Origin: Allopusillimonas lactea
Lineage (GTDB): Bacteria; Pseudomonadota; Gammaproteobacteria; Burkholderiales; Burkholderiaceae_B
NCBI RefSeq assembly: GCF_021653995.1
Contig: NZ_JAJJOZ010000008.1
Span: 1-64,000 of the forward strand
Direction of reading: 5' to 3'
DNA length: 64,000 bases
Part shown: positions 25,238 through 33,034 of the stretch, in pieces
How positions within the stretch are numbered: position 1 is the stretch's first letter
Layout of the letters: the number at the start of each line of letters is the position of its first letter
Notes under the pieces: generated by a model
What the model was told of the DNA's origin: nothing
Seen by the model: only the letters and a program-made list of their open reading frames with translations
Databases searched by the model: none
Program-made: the position numbers and the translations under genes

Positions 25238-26245
25238 ATGTCCATGAAAGATTCGACGTCCGGCGTGACGCCATCCCCCGAGTCGCCAGCCTCCTCCATA
25301 TCCGCAGGCAGTTCGCCCGCCGCTCATTCGTCCGCTGCCAACATCTTTTGGATGGGATACGCGCTGGCTGGCCTGGGTGCCGTCCTGTTTTCCGCGAAGG
25401 CGATCGTCGTCAAGCTCACGTACCGTTATGGTGTCGATGCGCTCACCATCATTGGCTTTCGCATGATGTTGTCGTTGCCGTTCTATGCCGCGATCGCGTG
25501 GTACCAGGCGCGACAGGCCAGGCAGGGCCTTCTGCCTGTGCTCACGCGCCGCGAACGCTTGCAGATCGTGTTCCTGGGTTTTATTGGATATTACCTGTCC
25601 AGTTTTCTGGATTTCCTTGGCCTGCAATACATTTCCGCGGGCTTGGAACGCTTAATCCTCTTTCTGTCGCCTACCTTTGTCCTGCTGCTGTCTGCCATTC
25701 TGCTTAAACGAGCCATTCTTCCCTCTCAGTGGCTGGCACTGGGGCTGTCGTATCTCGGGGTGGTCTTCGTCTTTTTGCAGGATCTCTCCTTCAGCGGAGG
25801 GGGCGTCATGATCGGGTCCGCCTTCGTGCTTGGCTCCGCATTTTCTTACGCCTGTTATCTGATCGGCTCGGGCGAACTCATCAAGCGCGTTGGCGCGACG
25901 CGCCTGGCGGCATACGCCATGTCGGTGTCGGCGCTCATCGCGATGGCGCACTTTCTGGTTGTACATGGGCTGCAGGGCCTCGCACAACCTTTACCGGTTT
26001 ATGAATTGTCCTTGCTTCACGCAGTGGTCAACACCGTGTTGCCGACCTTTATGATCATGTGGGCGGTGGCACGCATCGGCGCGCCGCTCACGGCTCAGCT
26101 TGGTTTGCTGGGGCCGGTATCGGTGTTGTTTCTGGCTGCATGGATGCTGGGCGAACCTATCACCAGCCTGCAACTGCTGGGAACGGCGTTTACATTGGTC
26201 GGTGCTGTGGCGCTGGGCCGGCTGCGCAACAAGCCGCGGGGGTAG
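25238..26245 (+). CDS. EamA/DMT-family transporter
   Basis: Two EamA repeats with about ten hydrophobic segments form a drug/metabolite-type transporter. Residues after the polar N-terminus read A-L-A-G-L-G-A-V-L-F-S-A-K-A-I-V-V-K-L, and the second repeat ends in G-T-A-F-T-L-V-G-A-V-A-L-G. I choose the ATG at 25238 (an ATG at 25244 is equally possible) over the longer frame from 25184. Substrate unknown. Confidence 0.8.
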   Translation: MSMKDSTSGVTPSPESPASSISAGSSPAAHSSAANIFWMGYALAGLGAVLFSAKAIVVKLTYRYGVDALTIIGFRMMLSLPFYAAIAWYQARQARQGLLPVLTRRERLQIVFLGFIGYYLSSFLDFLGLQYISAGLERLILFLSPTFVLLLSAILLKRAILPSQWLALGLSYLGVVFVFLQDLSFSGGGVMIGSAFVLGSAFSYACYLIGSGELIKRVGATRLAAYAMSVSALIAMAHFLVVHGLQGLAQPLPVYELSLLHAVVNTVLPTFMIMWAVARIGAPLTAQLGLLGPVSVLFLAAWMLGEPITSLQLLGTAFTLVGAVALGRLRNKPRG

Positions 26246-26251
26246 AGGGGC

Positions 26252-27148
26252 TTAATCGCCCTCCAGGTTGCCAAGCAGGCTTTCAAGAAAGGCTTCGATC
26301 AGGGCACCGCGATACCGTGATTTATGCAGCACCAACGACAAGCGCCGGCGCAAGTCCAGGTAAGGAGTGTCCAGAATCTGCAGGCGGCCAGCAGCCACTG
26401 AATCCCGGGCGGCCGCGCGCGGTAGGCAGGCAATGCCCAGGCCGGCAATGACGGCCTGTTTGATCGCTTCGACCTGACCAAGTTCCAGCACGATCACGCC
26501 CTGAGGCAGCGAGGCCAGCGCCCGTTCCGCCTGGGTGCGCATGGCGGAGCCGCTTTCCCGCAGAATCCACTGCGCACCCTCGAAGTGGCTGGGCTTGAGC
26601 GTCGCCCGGCGGGCAAGTGGGTGCGCGGGCGATGCACACACAACAAGCTCATCGTCGCGCCAGGCAAATGTTTCGAGTTGAGGATGGTTGACCGGCCCCT
26701 CGATGCAGCCTACATCCAGATTGTGTTCGATCAGCCCCGCAGCGATGCGTGCGGTATTTTCGACGCTGACATGGAGCGAGACCTGCGGATGGCGCGCAAT
26801 GAAGGGGCCGAGAAGCTCGCCCACCATATAGTTGCCGACCGTATTGCTGGCGCCCACGCGTAGTTCGCCGGTCAAAGCCTGCGGCCCGTGTTGCGAGCGA
26901 CGCTGCAGTTCGTTGATGCGCTCGATGATTTCCTGCGCCAGCGGCAGCGCTTCTTTGCCGCGCGGGCTCAAGTGCAGGCGGCCGCGTTCGCGGTCGAACA
27001 ATTGGCCGCCCAATTGCCGCTCGAGCTCGGCCAGTGCCATGCTGACTGCAGGCTGGGTGACAAACAAACGGTCGGCAGCGCCCTTTACGCTCCCGGCGGC
27101 GGCGATGGCGACAAAGACCTCGAGTTGGCGGATACTGATTCCAAGCAT
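26252..27148 (-). CDS. LysR-family regulator, YeiE-like
   Basis: The 298-residue LysR protein has its helix-turn-helix at residues about 3-62 (G-A-A-D-R-L-F-V-T-Q-P-A-V-S-M-A-L) and an effector domain of the CysB/YeiE type (V-G-A-S-N-T-V-G-N-Y near 96). It is divergent from a yeiH-like gene, as a YeiE-type regulator is associated with yeiH in enterobacteria, where YeiE has been linked to sulfite. The ATG at 27148 follows an in-frame TTG. Confidence 0.82.
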   Translation of the reverse strand: MLGISIRQLEVFVAIAAAGSVKGAADRLFVTQPAVSMALAELERQLGGQLFDRERGRLHLSPRGKEALPLAQEIIERINELQRRSQHGPQALTGELRVGASNTVGNYMVGELLGPFIARHPQVSLHVSVENTARIAAGLIEHNLDVGCIEGPVNHPQLETFAWRDDELVVCASPAHPLARRATLKPSHFEGAQWILRESGSAMRTQAERALASLPQGVIVLELGQVEAIKQAVIAGLGIACLPRAAARDSVAAGRLQILDTPYLDLRRRLSLVLHKSRYRGALIEAFLESLLGNLEGD

Positions 27149-27210
27149 CAATAAATCTTATACGACAATTAAATATTAGTGAATTTATTTATATTCTATG
27201 GCTCCCTAAA

Positions 27211-27225
27211 ATTACTTCCAGTAAT
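27211..27225. promoter_or_regulatory. Dyad between the LysR and yeiH-like genes
   Basis: ATTACT-N3-AGTAAT is a perfect inverted repeat in the AT-rich 100-base divergent region. It contains the T-N11-A spacing expected of a LysR binding site and is a good candidate operator. Confidence 0.5.
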
Positions 27226-27255
27226 TAATTAAATTGAAACAAAAGGGGGTAGGTG

Positions 27256-28335
27256 ATGGCCAATCAGGGTTCAACCGCTCATTCATTGCTTCCCGGCACC
27301 AAAACCGGTACTCATGCCAAGCGGGCGCGGCATCATGCGGCGCCGCGTTCTCCTTCGCCGCTATATGGTTTGGCACTGGCCGTCGCCGTGGGTATCGTAG
27401 CAATGGGGTTGGGCAAATGGATGCCCTTGATCGGCGGGCCTGTATTCGGCATCCTGATCGGCATGGCCTTGCGCAATACCGTCGGGGTGGGGCCGGTTTT
27501 CGCCCCGGGGCTGAAATTTGCCTCCAAGCAAGTGCTGCAATGGTCCATTATTGCGCTGGGCTTCGGCCTGAGCATCCAGCAGGTGGCGCGCACTGGCCTG
27601 GAGTCTCTCTGGGTCACACTGATCACCATGATGGCCGCATTTGTATCGGCTTGGCTGCTTGGCCGCTGGTTGGGTGTGGCCTCACGCCTGAAAACGCTGA
27701 TCGGTGTTGGCACGGCGATCTGTGGCGGCTCCGCCATTGCGGCGGTCACCCCCATTATCAAGCCCGATGATCACGAAACCGCTTTCGCGATTTCTACTAT
27801 TTTTATCTTCAATATTGTTGCGGTGCTGACCTTCCCGGCGCTGGGCCACATACTTGGCATGTCGGATGCGGGCTTTGGCTTATGGGCGGGTACTGCGATC
27901 AACGACACGTCGTCTGTCGTGGCGGCAGGCTATAGCTACAGCGTGGCGGCAGGCGATGCAGCAACCATCGTCAAACTGACACGCGCCACCCTGATCATCC
28001 CGGTGTGTCTGGTGCTGGCTGTGGTTGTGGCGTGGCGCGAGAAAAAGCAGGGCGCGCAAGGCTTCAGCCTTGCTCGCATCTTCCCCTGGTTCATCTTGTG
28101 GTTTCTGGTGGCTTCGGCGCTGCGCTCCACGGGGCTGATCCCGGAAGCCCTCAACAGCAGCCTGCACCTGCTGGCCCAGTTCCTGATAGTGGTGGCCCTT
28201 ACCGCCATCGGCCTGTCGTCCGACCTGCGCCGCATGGCCACGGCTGGCGCTCGCCCGGTATTGCTGGGTCTGGGCGTGTGGCTGTCGGTGGCTGGAAGCA
28301 GCCTGGTCGTGCAGATGCTAATGGGCAATTGGTAG
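27256..28335 (+). CDS. YeiH/UPF0324-family membrane protein
   Basis: The 359-residue protein has about ten membrane segments and the UPF0324 signatures G-P-V-F-G-I-L-I-G-M-A, I-C-G-G-S-A-I-A-A-V-T-P and W-A-G-T-A-I-N-D-T-S-S-V-V-A-A-G. The family is predicted to export an inorganic or organic anion, and its members are often annotated as sulfate exporters, without firm biochemistry. The ATG at 27256 has a GGGGGT purine tract upstream. Confidence 0.85.
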   Translation: MANQGSTAHSLLPGTKTGTHAKRARHHAAPRSPSPLYGLALAVAVGIVAMGLGKWMPLIGGPVFGILIGMALRNTVGVGPVFAPGLKFASKQVLQWSIIALGFGLSIQQVARTGLESLWVTLITMMAAFVSAWLLGRWLGVASRLKTLIGVGTAICGGSAIAAVTPIIKPDDHETAFAISTIFIFNIVAVLTFPALGHILGMSDAGFGLWAGTAINDTSSVVAAGYSYSVAAGDAATIVKLTRATLIIPVCLVLAVVVAWREKKQGAQGFSLARIFPWFILWFLVASALRSTGLIPEALNSSLHLLAQFLIVVALTAIGLSSDLRRMATAGARPVLLGLGVWLSVAGSSLVVQMLMGNW

Positions 28336-28423
28336 GGCACAATGCCGCGCGCCGACGGCGTTCGGCAAGAGGGCGCACCGAAGGCGGCCATTGACGGCCG
28401 CCTGGCGCCGCCTCCTGCGGGCA

Positions 28424-28798
28424 TCATGCGAACCAGGACGCGGGGCTGTGGCTCAGGGCGATGCCTACGATATATACAAAGATGGCAATAGCGAACAGCG
28501 CCGCGATGGCGCGCGTCATGGGTGTGCGGCCGCGCTTGATGGCGACTGTACCCACGCCGATGTAGACCAGCACGCCGATGATCTTAGCCAGGATCCAGGG
28601 CTGCTCCGGCCCCAATATGGCGGCTAGCGTTACACCCGCCACCAGTAGCACCGTGTCGACGATATGTGGCAGGATCTTCACCAGGCGGGCCTGTAGAAGG
28701 CCCGATGATGTGATGGACCAATACGCGCGGATCACAAATAGAAGAATGCTCAGCCCTGCGGCTGTCATGTGGATATGCTTGATCAGTAGATAGTTCAT
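28424..28798 (-). CDS. SirB2-family small membrane protein
   Basis: The 124-residue protein has four hydrophobic helices with K-H-I-H-M-T-A-A-G-L-S near the start and L-P-H-I-V-D-T-V-L-L near residue 45, both typical of the SirB2 family. Molecular function is unknown; conserved His residues in the membrane suggest redox or haem links but this is speculation. Confidence 0.82.
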   Translation of the reverse strand: MNYLLIKHIHMTAAGLSILLFVIRAYWSITSSGLLQARLVKILPHIVDTVLLVAGVTLAAILGPEQPWILAKIIGVLVYIGVGTVAIKRGRTPMTRAIAALFAIAIFVYIVGIALSHSPASWFA

Positions 28799-28949
28799 GG
28801 GATGTGTTGCGGTTTGCGGAAAAGATCAAAAACAGGCGGTGACAGTGTACGCCGTCTTGTGTGCCACAGCACATCACGGTGATAATCGTTCGTGGTTATC
28901 CTTGCCAATTGCACACAACCGTATCCACAACACCTGAAGCGAGACATAC

Positions 28950-29324
28950 ATGCCGTACGTTACTATTTCCGCCAGCCAGCACCTCCCTGTCGACGTCAAA
29001 AAACAGTTGTTGCAGCGAGCCAGCGATGCTGTGGTCGAAAGCATTGGCGCGCCGTTATCTTCCGTGCGCGTCATGTTCCATAACCTGCCCGAAGAGGCAT
29101 ACCTCAACGCGGGCAAATTCGGCACCGATGCCTGCATGTTCGAGGTCGACCTGATCGAAGGGCGCACCGAAGCCCAGAAAGACGCCCTGATTGCCGCACT
29201 CAGCAGGGCTGGCAGCGATGTTACCGGTTTGCCCGAAACCGAGGTGCGGGTCCGCCTGACCGATTTCCCCAAATCCAATATGGGCATCGCCGGCGGCATC
29301 AGCGCACGCGCGGCGGGTCGCTGA
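28950..29324 (+). CDS. Tautomerase-superfamily protein
   Basis: The sequence starts M-P-Y-V-T, so after methionine removal Pro1 is free to act as the catalytic base. Its 124 residues match the longer, internally doubled tautomerases (cis-CaaD or MSAD-like) rather than the 62-residue 4-oxalocrotonate tautomerases. No adjacent catabolic genes reveal the substrate. Confidence 0.78.
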   Translation: MPYVTISASQHLPVDVKKQLLQRASDAVVESIGAPLSSVRVMFHNLPEEAYLNAGKFGTDACMFEVDLIEGRTEAQKDALIAALSRAGSDVTGLPETEVRVRLTDFPKSNMGIAGGISARAAGR

Positions 29325-29378
29325 TCGTACGCGCGGCGGCGACCGTCGCGCTGATTTCACACTGCCAGGGAGCATCAC

Positions 29379-29957
29379 ATGGAGGCAATTGACAACATCG
29401 ACAACGTGCAGGCGCTGGGCCTGGATCAGGCTCAGGCCGTCGTCGATTTTTGGTCGGAGGCTGGCCCCAAGGCATGGTTTAGCAAAGACCAAGGCTTTGA
29501 CGCCGAATTCCGCAGCCGCTTTTTAACGCAGCACTGGCTGGCTGCACGCCGGGCGCTCGATGGCTGGGCCGGCAGCCCCAGTGGCGCACTGGCGCTGGTG
29601 CTGTTGCTCGATCAATTCCCCCGCAATGCCTTTCGCGATACGCCGCACATGTTCGCCACCGACGGGCTGGCCCGCCATTATGCGCGGGCGGCAATCGCCG
29701 CCGGCTATCCTGAACGCGTTGATCCCGCTCTCGCCCTGTTTTTCTGTGTGCCCTTCATTCATGCGGAGTCGTTGTCAGACCAGCGCTATGGCGTCGAACT
29801 CTATCGCCGCTACAGCCCCGAAAACCTGCGTTTTGCCACTGAACACTGCCAGATCATCGAGCGCTTCGGGCGTTTCCCGCATCGCAACCTCTTGATGGGG
29901 CGGATCACCACCGCAGACGAACGCGCCTTTCTGGATGGCGGCGGCTTTTCCGGCTAA
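29379..29957 (+). CDS. DUF924-family protein
   Basis: The 192-residue protein has the DUF924 hallmarks V-V-D-F-W-S near residue 28, L-L-L-D-Q-F-P-R-N-A-F-R near 80, and F-G-R-F-P-H-R-N near the C-terminus. The family is an all-helical, TPR-like fold of unknown function. GGGAG stands before the ATG. Confidence 0.85.
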   Translation: MEAIDNIDNVQALGLDQAQAVVDFWSEAGPKAWFSKDQGFDAEFRSRFLTQHWLAARRALDGWAGSPSGALALVLLLDQFPRNAFRDTPHMFATDGLARHYARAAIAAGYPERVDPALALFFCVPFIHAESLSDQRYGVELYRRYSPENLRFATEHCQIIERFGRFPHRNLLMGRITTADERAFLDGGGFSG

Positions 29958-30010
29958 AGCTCAAGCGCTGCTGGCCGCGTTTTACCTGCTTCATTTCCCG
30001 CTGTAATAAA

Positions 30011-30034
30011 AAAACGCCGCACGTGCGGCGTTTT
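30011..30034. terminator. Bidirectional terminator
   Basis: A 24-base perfect palindrome made of A4, a GC-rich core and T4 lies between the convergent DUF924 and norB genes. Confidence 0.9.
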
Positions 30035-30084
30035 GTCCTGCCCGGCGCGCCACCTGTTGGGGCGCGTCGGTCTTGGGGATTGCT

Positions 30085-32364
30085 TTATTCGGCGGCGGCG
30101 GTGGCACCGTAGCCGACGGCGGCGCTGCGGCCTTTGCGCAGGATGACACCCTGCACAACCTGCCAGAACACCGAGAAGCAGCCGACGATGAACACGATAT
30201 CACCAAAGGTGCGCACCCAGCGCAGGGTATGCAGTAGGGGCTGCTGCATGAACTCTTCGCTGCGGGCGTACCAGGTGCCCTCTGTCACGCTGGCCATGAA
30301 CTGCAGGATACCGATAGGCAGCAGGCTGGTGGCGATCATCAGAACCAGGCCGATGTTCATTGCCCAGAAGCCGGTACGCATGAGTTTTTCGTTGAACTGG
30401 AAGCCCGGAACGATGTAGCGCAGAACCAGCAGGGTGAAGCCGATGGCCAGGAAGCCATAGACCCCGAACAGTGCGGCGTGTGCGTGCACAGGTGTAGTGT
30501 TCAGGCCCTGGATGTAGTACAGCGAGATCGGCGGGTTGACCATGAAGCCGAATACACCGGCGCCCAGCATGTTCCAGAACGCCACCGCGACAAAGCACAT
30601 GAGCGGCCACTTGACGGCTTCCATCCATGGGGCGCGATGCTTCAGGCGCCAGTTTTCCCAGGCTTCGTGGCCCAGCACGATCAGGGGCACGACTTCAAGC
30701 GCGCTGAAGCTTGCGCCAATGGCCATGACGGGGGTGGTGGTGCCTGCAAAATACAGGTGGTGCAGCGTACCGGGAACACCGCCCAGCATGAAGAGCGAGG
30801 CCGAAGCCAGGCTGGCGATGGTTGCGCCGCGCTTGGAGACCAGACCCATCGACGAGAAGATGAAGGCCAAGGCCGTAGTGGCGAATACTTCGAAGAAGCC
30901 TTCGACCCACAGGTGAACCACCCACCAACGCCAGTATTCCATGATGGTGATGTGAGTGCGCTCGCCGTAGAACAAACCAGTACCGTAGAACAGGCCAATG
31001 GCGATGGTCGATGCAGCCAGCAGAGCGAGCAGGTTCTTGTCGCCTTCCTTCTTGAAGGCGGGCAGCATACCGCGCAGCATCAGCACCAGCCAGAAAGCCA
31101 GGCCCAGGAACTTCACGATCTGCCAGATGCGGCCCAGTTCCAGGTATTCATACCCTTGGTGGCCAAGCCAGAAGTTCAGCGATGCGGGCATGATGTGTTT
31201 GATGGCCAGGAAGTTGCCGACATAGGAGCCGACGACCAGCACCACCAGCGCCCAGAAGAGCACGTCCACACCGAGTTTTTGGTATTTAGGATCCTTGCCG
31301 CCATTGATAATGGGAGCGAGATACAGGCCTGCGGCCAGGAAGCCCGTGGCGATCCAGAACAGTGCCGTCTGCAGGTGCCACGTACGCGTCAGCGAGTAGG
31401 GGAACCATTGCGACACGTCGATGCCGTAGAACGTTTGACCTTCGACGGTATAGTGCGCAGTAAACCCGCCCAGCAGCACCTGGAACATCAACAGTGCCAC
31501 GACCAGGAACAGGTACTTGCCCAACGAGCGCTGTGACGGCGTGAGGCCGACCAGCGTCAGCGGATCGCGGGCAGGCACCTCGGGTTCGGGGTGGTCCTTG
31601 TGCAGGAAGGCCCATCCCCATACCAGGAAGGCGATGCCGGCCAGCAGCACGACCACACTCACGATGGACCATACAACGTTGGCGGTGGACGGGTGGTTGT
31701 CCACCAGCGGCTCATGCGGCCAGTTATTGGTATACGTGACCGAAGAATTGGGGCGCTCAGTGGTCGCGGCCCAGGCAGTCCAGAAGTAAAAATTGGCCAA
31801 GTCCTGACGACGCTCCAGGCTAGGCAGCGTGCCTTCCTTCATGGCGAAGTTGGCGCGCGTTTTGCGGAAGTCAGGATTGTCGCCGTACAACTCGATGTAA
31901 TACGAGCCTGTATCGGCGATCGCTTGTGCCCGCCGATCGCTTACAGTGACGACGCCGGTGGCCGGGTCGAGTGTGTTGAGGCGGTATTCATCGCGCAGTG
32001 CGGACTTGAGCGTGGCTTGCGCGCTGGCGTCCAGATCGGCGAACGACGCAGCGCCTTTTTCTTTGGCGCCCAGCTCGAGCCAAGCCAGCGCTTCGCGGTG
32101 CAGCCAGTCTGCGGTCCAGTCGGGCGCCTGGTAGGCGCCGTGGCCGAAAAGCGAGCCAACCTGCATGCCGCCTGTGCTTTGCCAAGCGGTCTGGCCGTCC
32201 AGAATGTCAGTCTGCGTCATCAGGACCTTGCCTGACTGAGTGACGACTTTTTGAGGGATGGGTGGCACTTGGCGGTAGATCTCGACCCCGCTCCATCCCA
32301 ATATGCCAAATGTAATTGCCAGTACAACCAGCAATAGCCACCATAACTTCTTATATTCACGCAT
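30085..32364 (-). CDS. norB: Quinol-dependent nitric oxide reductase (qNOR)
   Basis: The single-subunit NO reductase reduces two NO to N2O with electrons from quinol in the inner membrane. Its 759 residues include an N-terminal NorC-like periplasmic extension (residues about 30-225) fused to a 12-helix haem-copper-oxidase-like domain. H-L-W-V-E-G-F-F-E-V near residue 490 carries a non-haem iron His and the conserved Glu residues, and V-H-A-H-A-A-L-F-G near 625 carries a further histidine pair. The ATG at 32364 has AAGGAG eight bases upstream and overlaps the hemerythrin gene by eight bases. Confidence 0.93.
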   Translation of the reverse strand: MREYKKLWWLLLVVLAITFGILGWSGVEIYRQVPPIPQKVVTQSGKVLMTQTDILDGQTAWQSTGGMQVGSLFGHGAYQAPDWTADWLHREALAWLELGAKEKGAASFADLDASAQATLKSALRDEYRLNTLDPATGVVTVSDRRAQAIADTGSYYIELYGDNPDFRKTRANFAMKEGTLPSLERRQDLANFYFWTAWAATTERPNSSVTYTNNWPHEPLVDNHPSTANVVWSIVSVVVLLAGIAFLVWGWAFLHKDHPEPEVPARDPLTLVGLTPSQRSLGKYLFLVVALLMFQVLLGGFTAHYTVEGQTFYGIDVSQWFPYSLTRTWHLQTALFWIATGFLAAGLYLAPIINGGKDPKYQKLGVDVLFWALVVLVVGSYVGNFLAIKHIMPASLNFWLGHQGYEYLELGRIWQIVKFLGLAFWLVLMLRGMLPAFKKEGDKNLLALLAASTIAIGLFYGTGLFYGERTHITIMEYWRWWVVHLWVEGFFEVFATTALAFIFSSMGLVSKRGATIASLASASLFMLGGVPGTLHHLYFAGTTTPVMAIGASFSALEVVPLIVLGHEAWENWRLKHRAPWMEAVKWPLMCFVAVAFWNMLGAGVFGFMVNPPISLYYIQGLNTTPVHAHAALFGVYGFLAIGFTLLVLRYIVPGFQFNEKLMRTGFWAMNIGLVLMIATSLLPIGILQFMASVTEGTWYARSEEFMQQPLLHTLRWVRTFGDIVFIVGCFSVFWQVVQGVILRKGRSAAVGYGATAAAE

Positions 32365-32878
32365 TATGCGCTCCTTCTGATGCAACTGAATCAAGCGAAA
32401 ACAGCACGTCGTTCTCGAGTTGGATATGCCGGGTCAGCGCTTCGCTGAACTGGCGTAGTTTTTCGTAAAGCGTTTCCCAGGTGGAGCAGGCGCCTTCAGG
32501 CACGACCATGCCCTGCGTCAGGCGCGACAACAGGGCCAGCACTTCCTCGTGCTGGGTGTGCTCGTAGCGCATAACGGATACCGGGGCGCGCGCCTGAAGC
32601 GTCAAGCCCTGCGCCAGCATCGGGAACAGAACCCGTTCCTCTTTGGTCATATGGCTTTCCAGCTCCTGGTGAAAGGATTCCAGCTCGTCTGCGAGCCCAG
32701 AAGGACAGCCGGGCTTGCCCGCATGCACGAGCTCAACCCGCCGGGCAAGCTGCACCAGCTCGGGCAATTGCGCCCGGTGCGGCATGTGGTAAGTTGCGAC
32801 GATAAAATCAATCAGGTCCGTTGCCGGTACCCGCCGCCAGTCCACATCGCCGGGCTGGCTGGTTAATACGGTGTCCAT
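32357..32878 (-). CDS. Hemerythrin-like di-iron protein (NO-stress, YtfE-related)
   Basis: A hemerythrin HHE-type bundle with ligand-like residues in Y-H-M-P-H-R, S-F-H-Q-E-L-E-S-H-M-T-K-E-E, R-Y-E-H-T-Q-H-E-E and T-R-H-I-Q-L-E-N-D-V-L-F. It lacks the N-terminal ScdA domain of full YtfE proteins. Next to norB and norR it probably binds NO or repairs nitrosylated iron-sulfur clusters. The ATG at 32878 (173 residues) has GGAG seven bases upstream and is preferred over the ATG four codons earlier. Confidence 0.85.
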   Translation of the reverse strand: MDTVLTSQPGDVDWRRVPATDLIDFIVATYHMPHRAQLPELVQLARRVELVHAGKPGCPSGLADELESFHQELESHMTKEERVLFPMLAQGLTLQARAPVSVMRYEHTQHEEVLALLSRLTQGMVVPEGACSTWETLYEKLRQFSEALTRHIQLENDVLFSLDSVASEGAHNA

Positions 32879-32918
32879 GGGCTTCTCCATCTGGAACGCG
32901 AGGTGACATCCGCGTTAA

Positions 32919-32934
32919 AGCAATGTTCGTGCCA
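32919..32934 (-). promoter_or_regulatory. Sigma-54 promoter of the hemerythrin-norB operon
   Basis: On the minus strand the sequence is TTGGCACGAACATTGCT. This has the -24 GG and -12 GC elements separated by ten bases and agrees with the TGGCAC-N5-TTGC consensus throughout. It sits about 40 bases before the first gene. Confidence 0.9.
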
Positions 32935-32974
32935 ATTCAAAAGCCCTTGTTTTTACATGGGGTAATCCAGTACG

Positions 32975-32987
32975 GGTATTTTTTACC
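32975..32987. promoter_or_regulatory. NorR-type enhancer site 1
   Basis: GGT-N7-ACC inverted repeat containing the GT-N7-AC core known for NorR. It lies about 40 bases upstream of the sigma-54 promoter. Confidence 0.7.
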
Positions 32988-32999
32988 ATTCATGAATAT

Positions 33000-33012
33000 G
33001 GTTATTTGTACC
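33000..33012. promoter_or_regulatory. NorR-type enhancer site 2
   Basis: A second GGT-N7-ACC repeat, 25 bases from the first in centre-to-centre distance, and 23 bases before the norR start. It may also mediate autoregulation. Confidence 0.7.
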
Positions 33013-33034
33013 GTACTAAGGGTAAAATAAACCC

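Noticed and set aside
30478..31536. 352-residue plus-strand frame opposite norB
   Set aside because: Antisense shadow; the norB frame has all haem and iron ligands.
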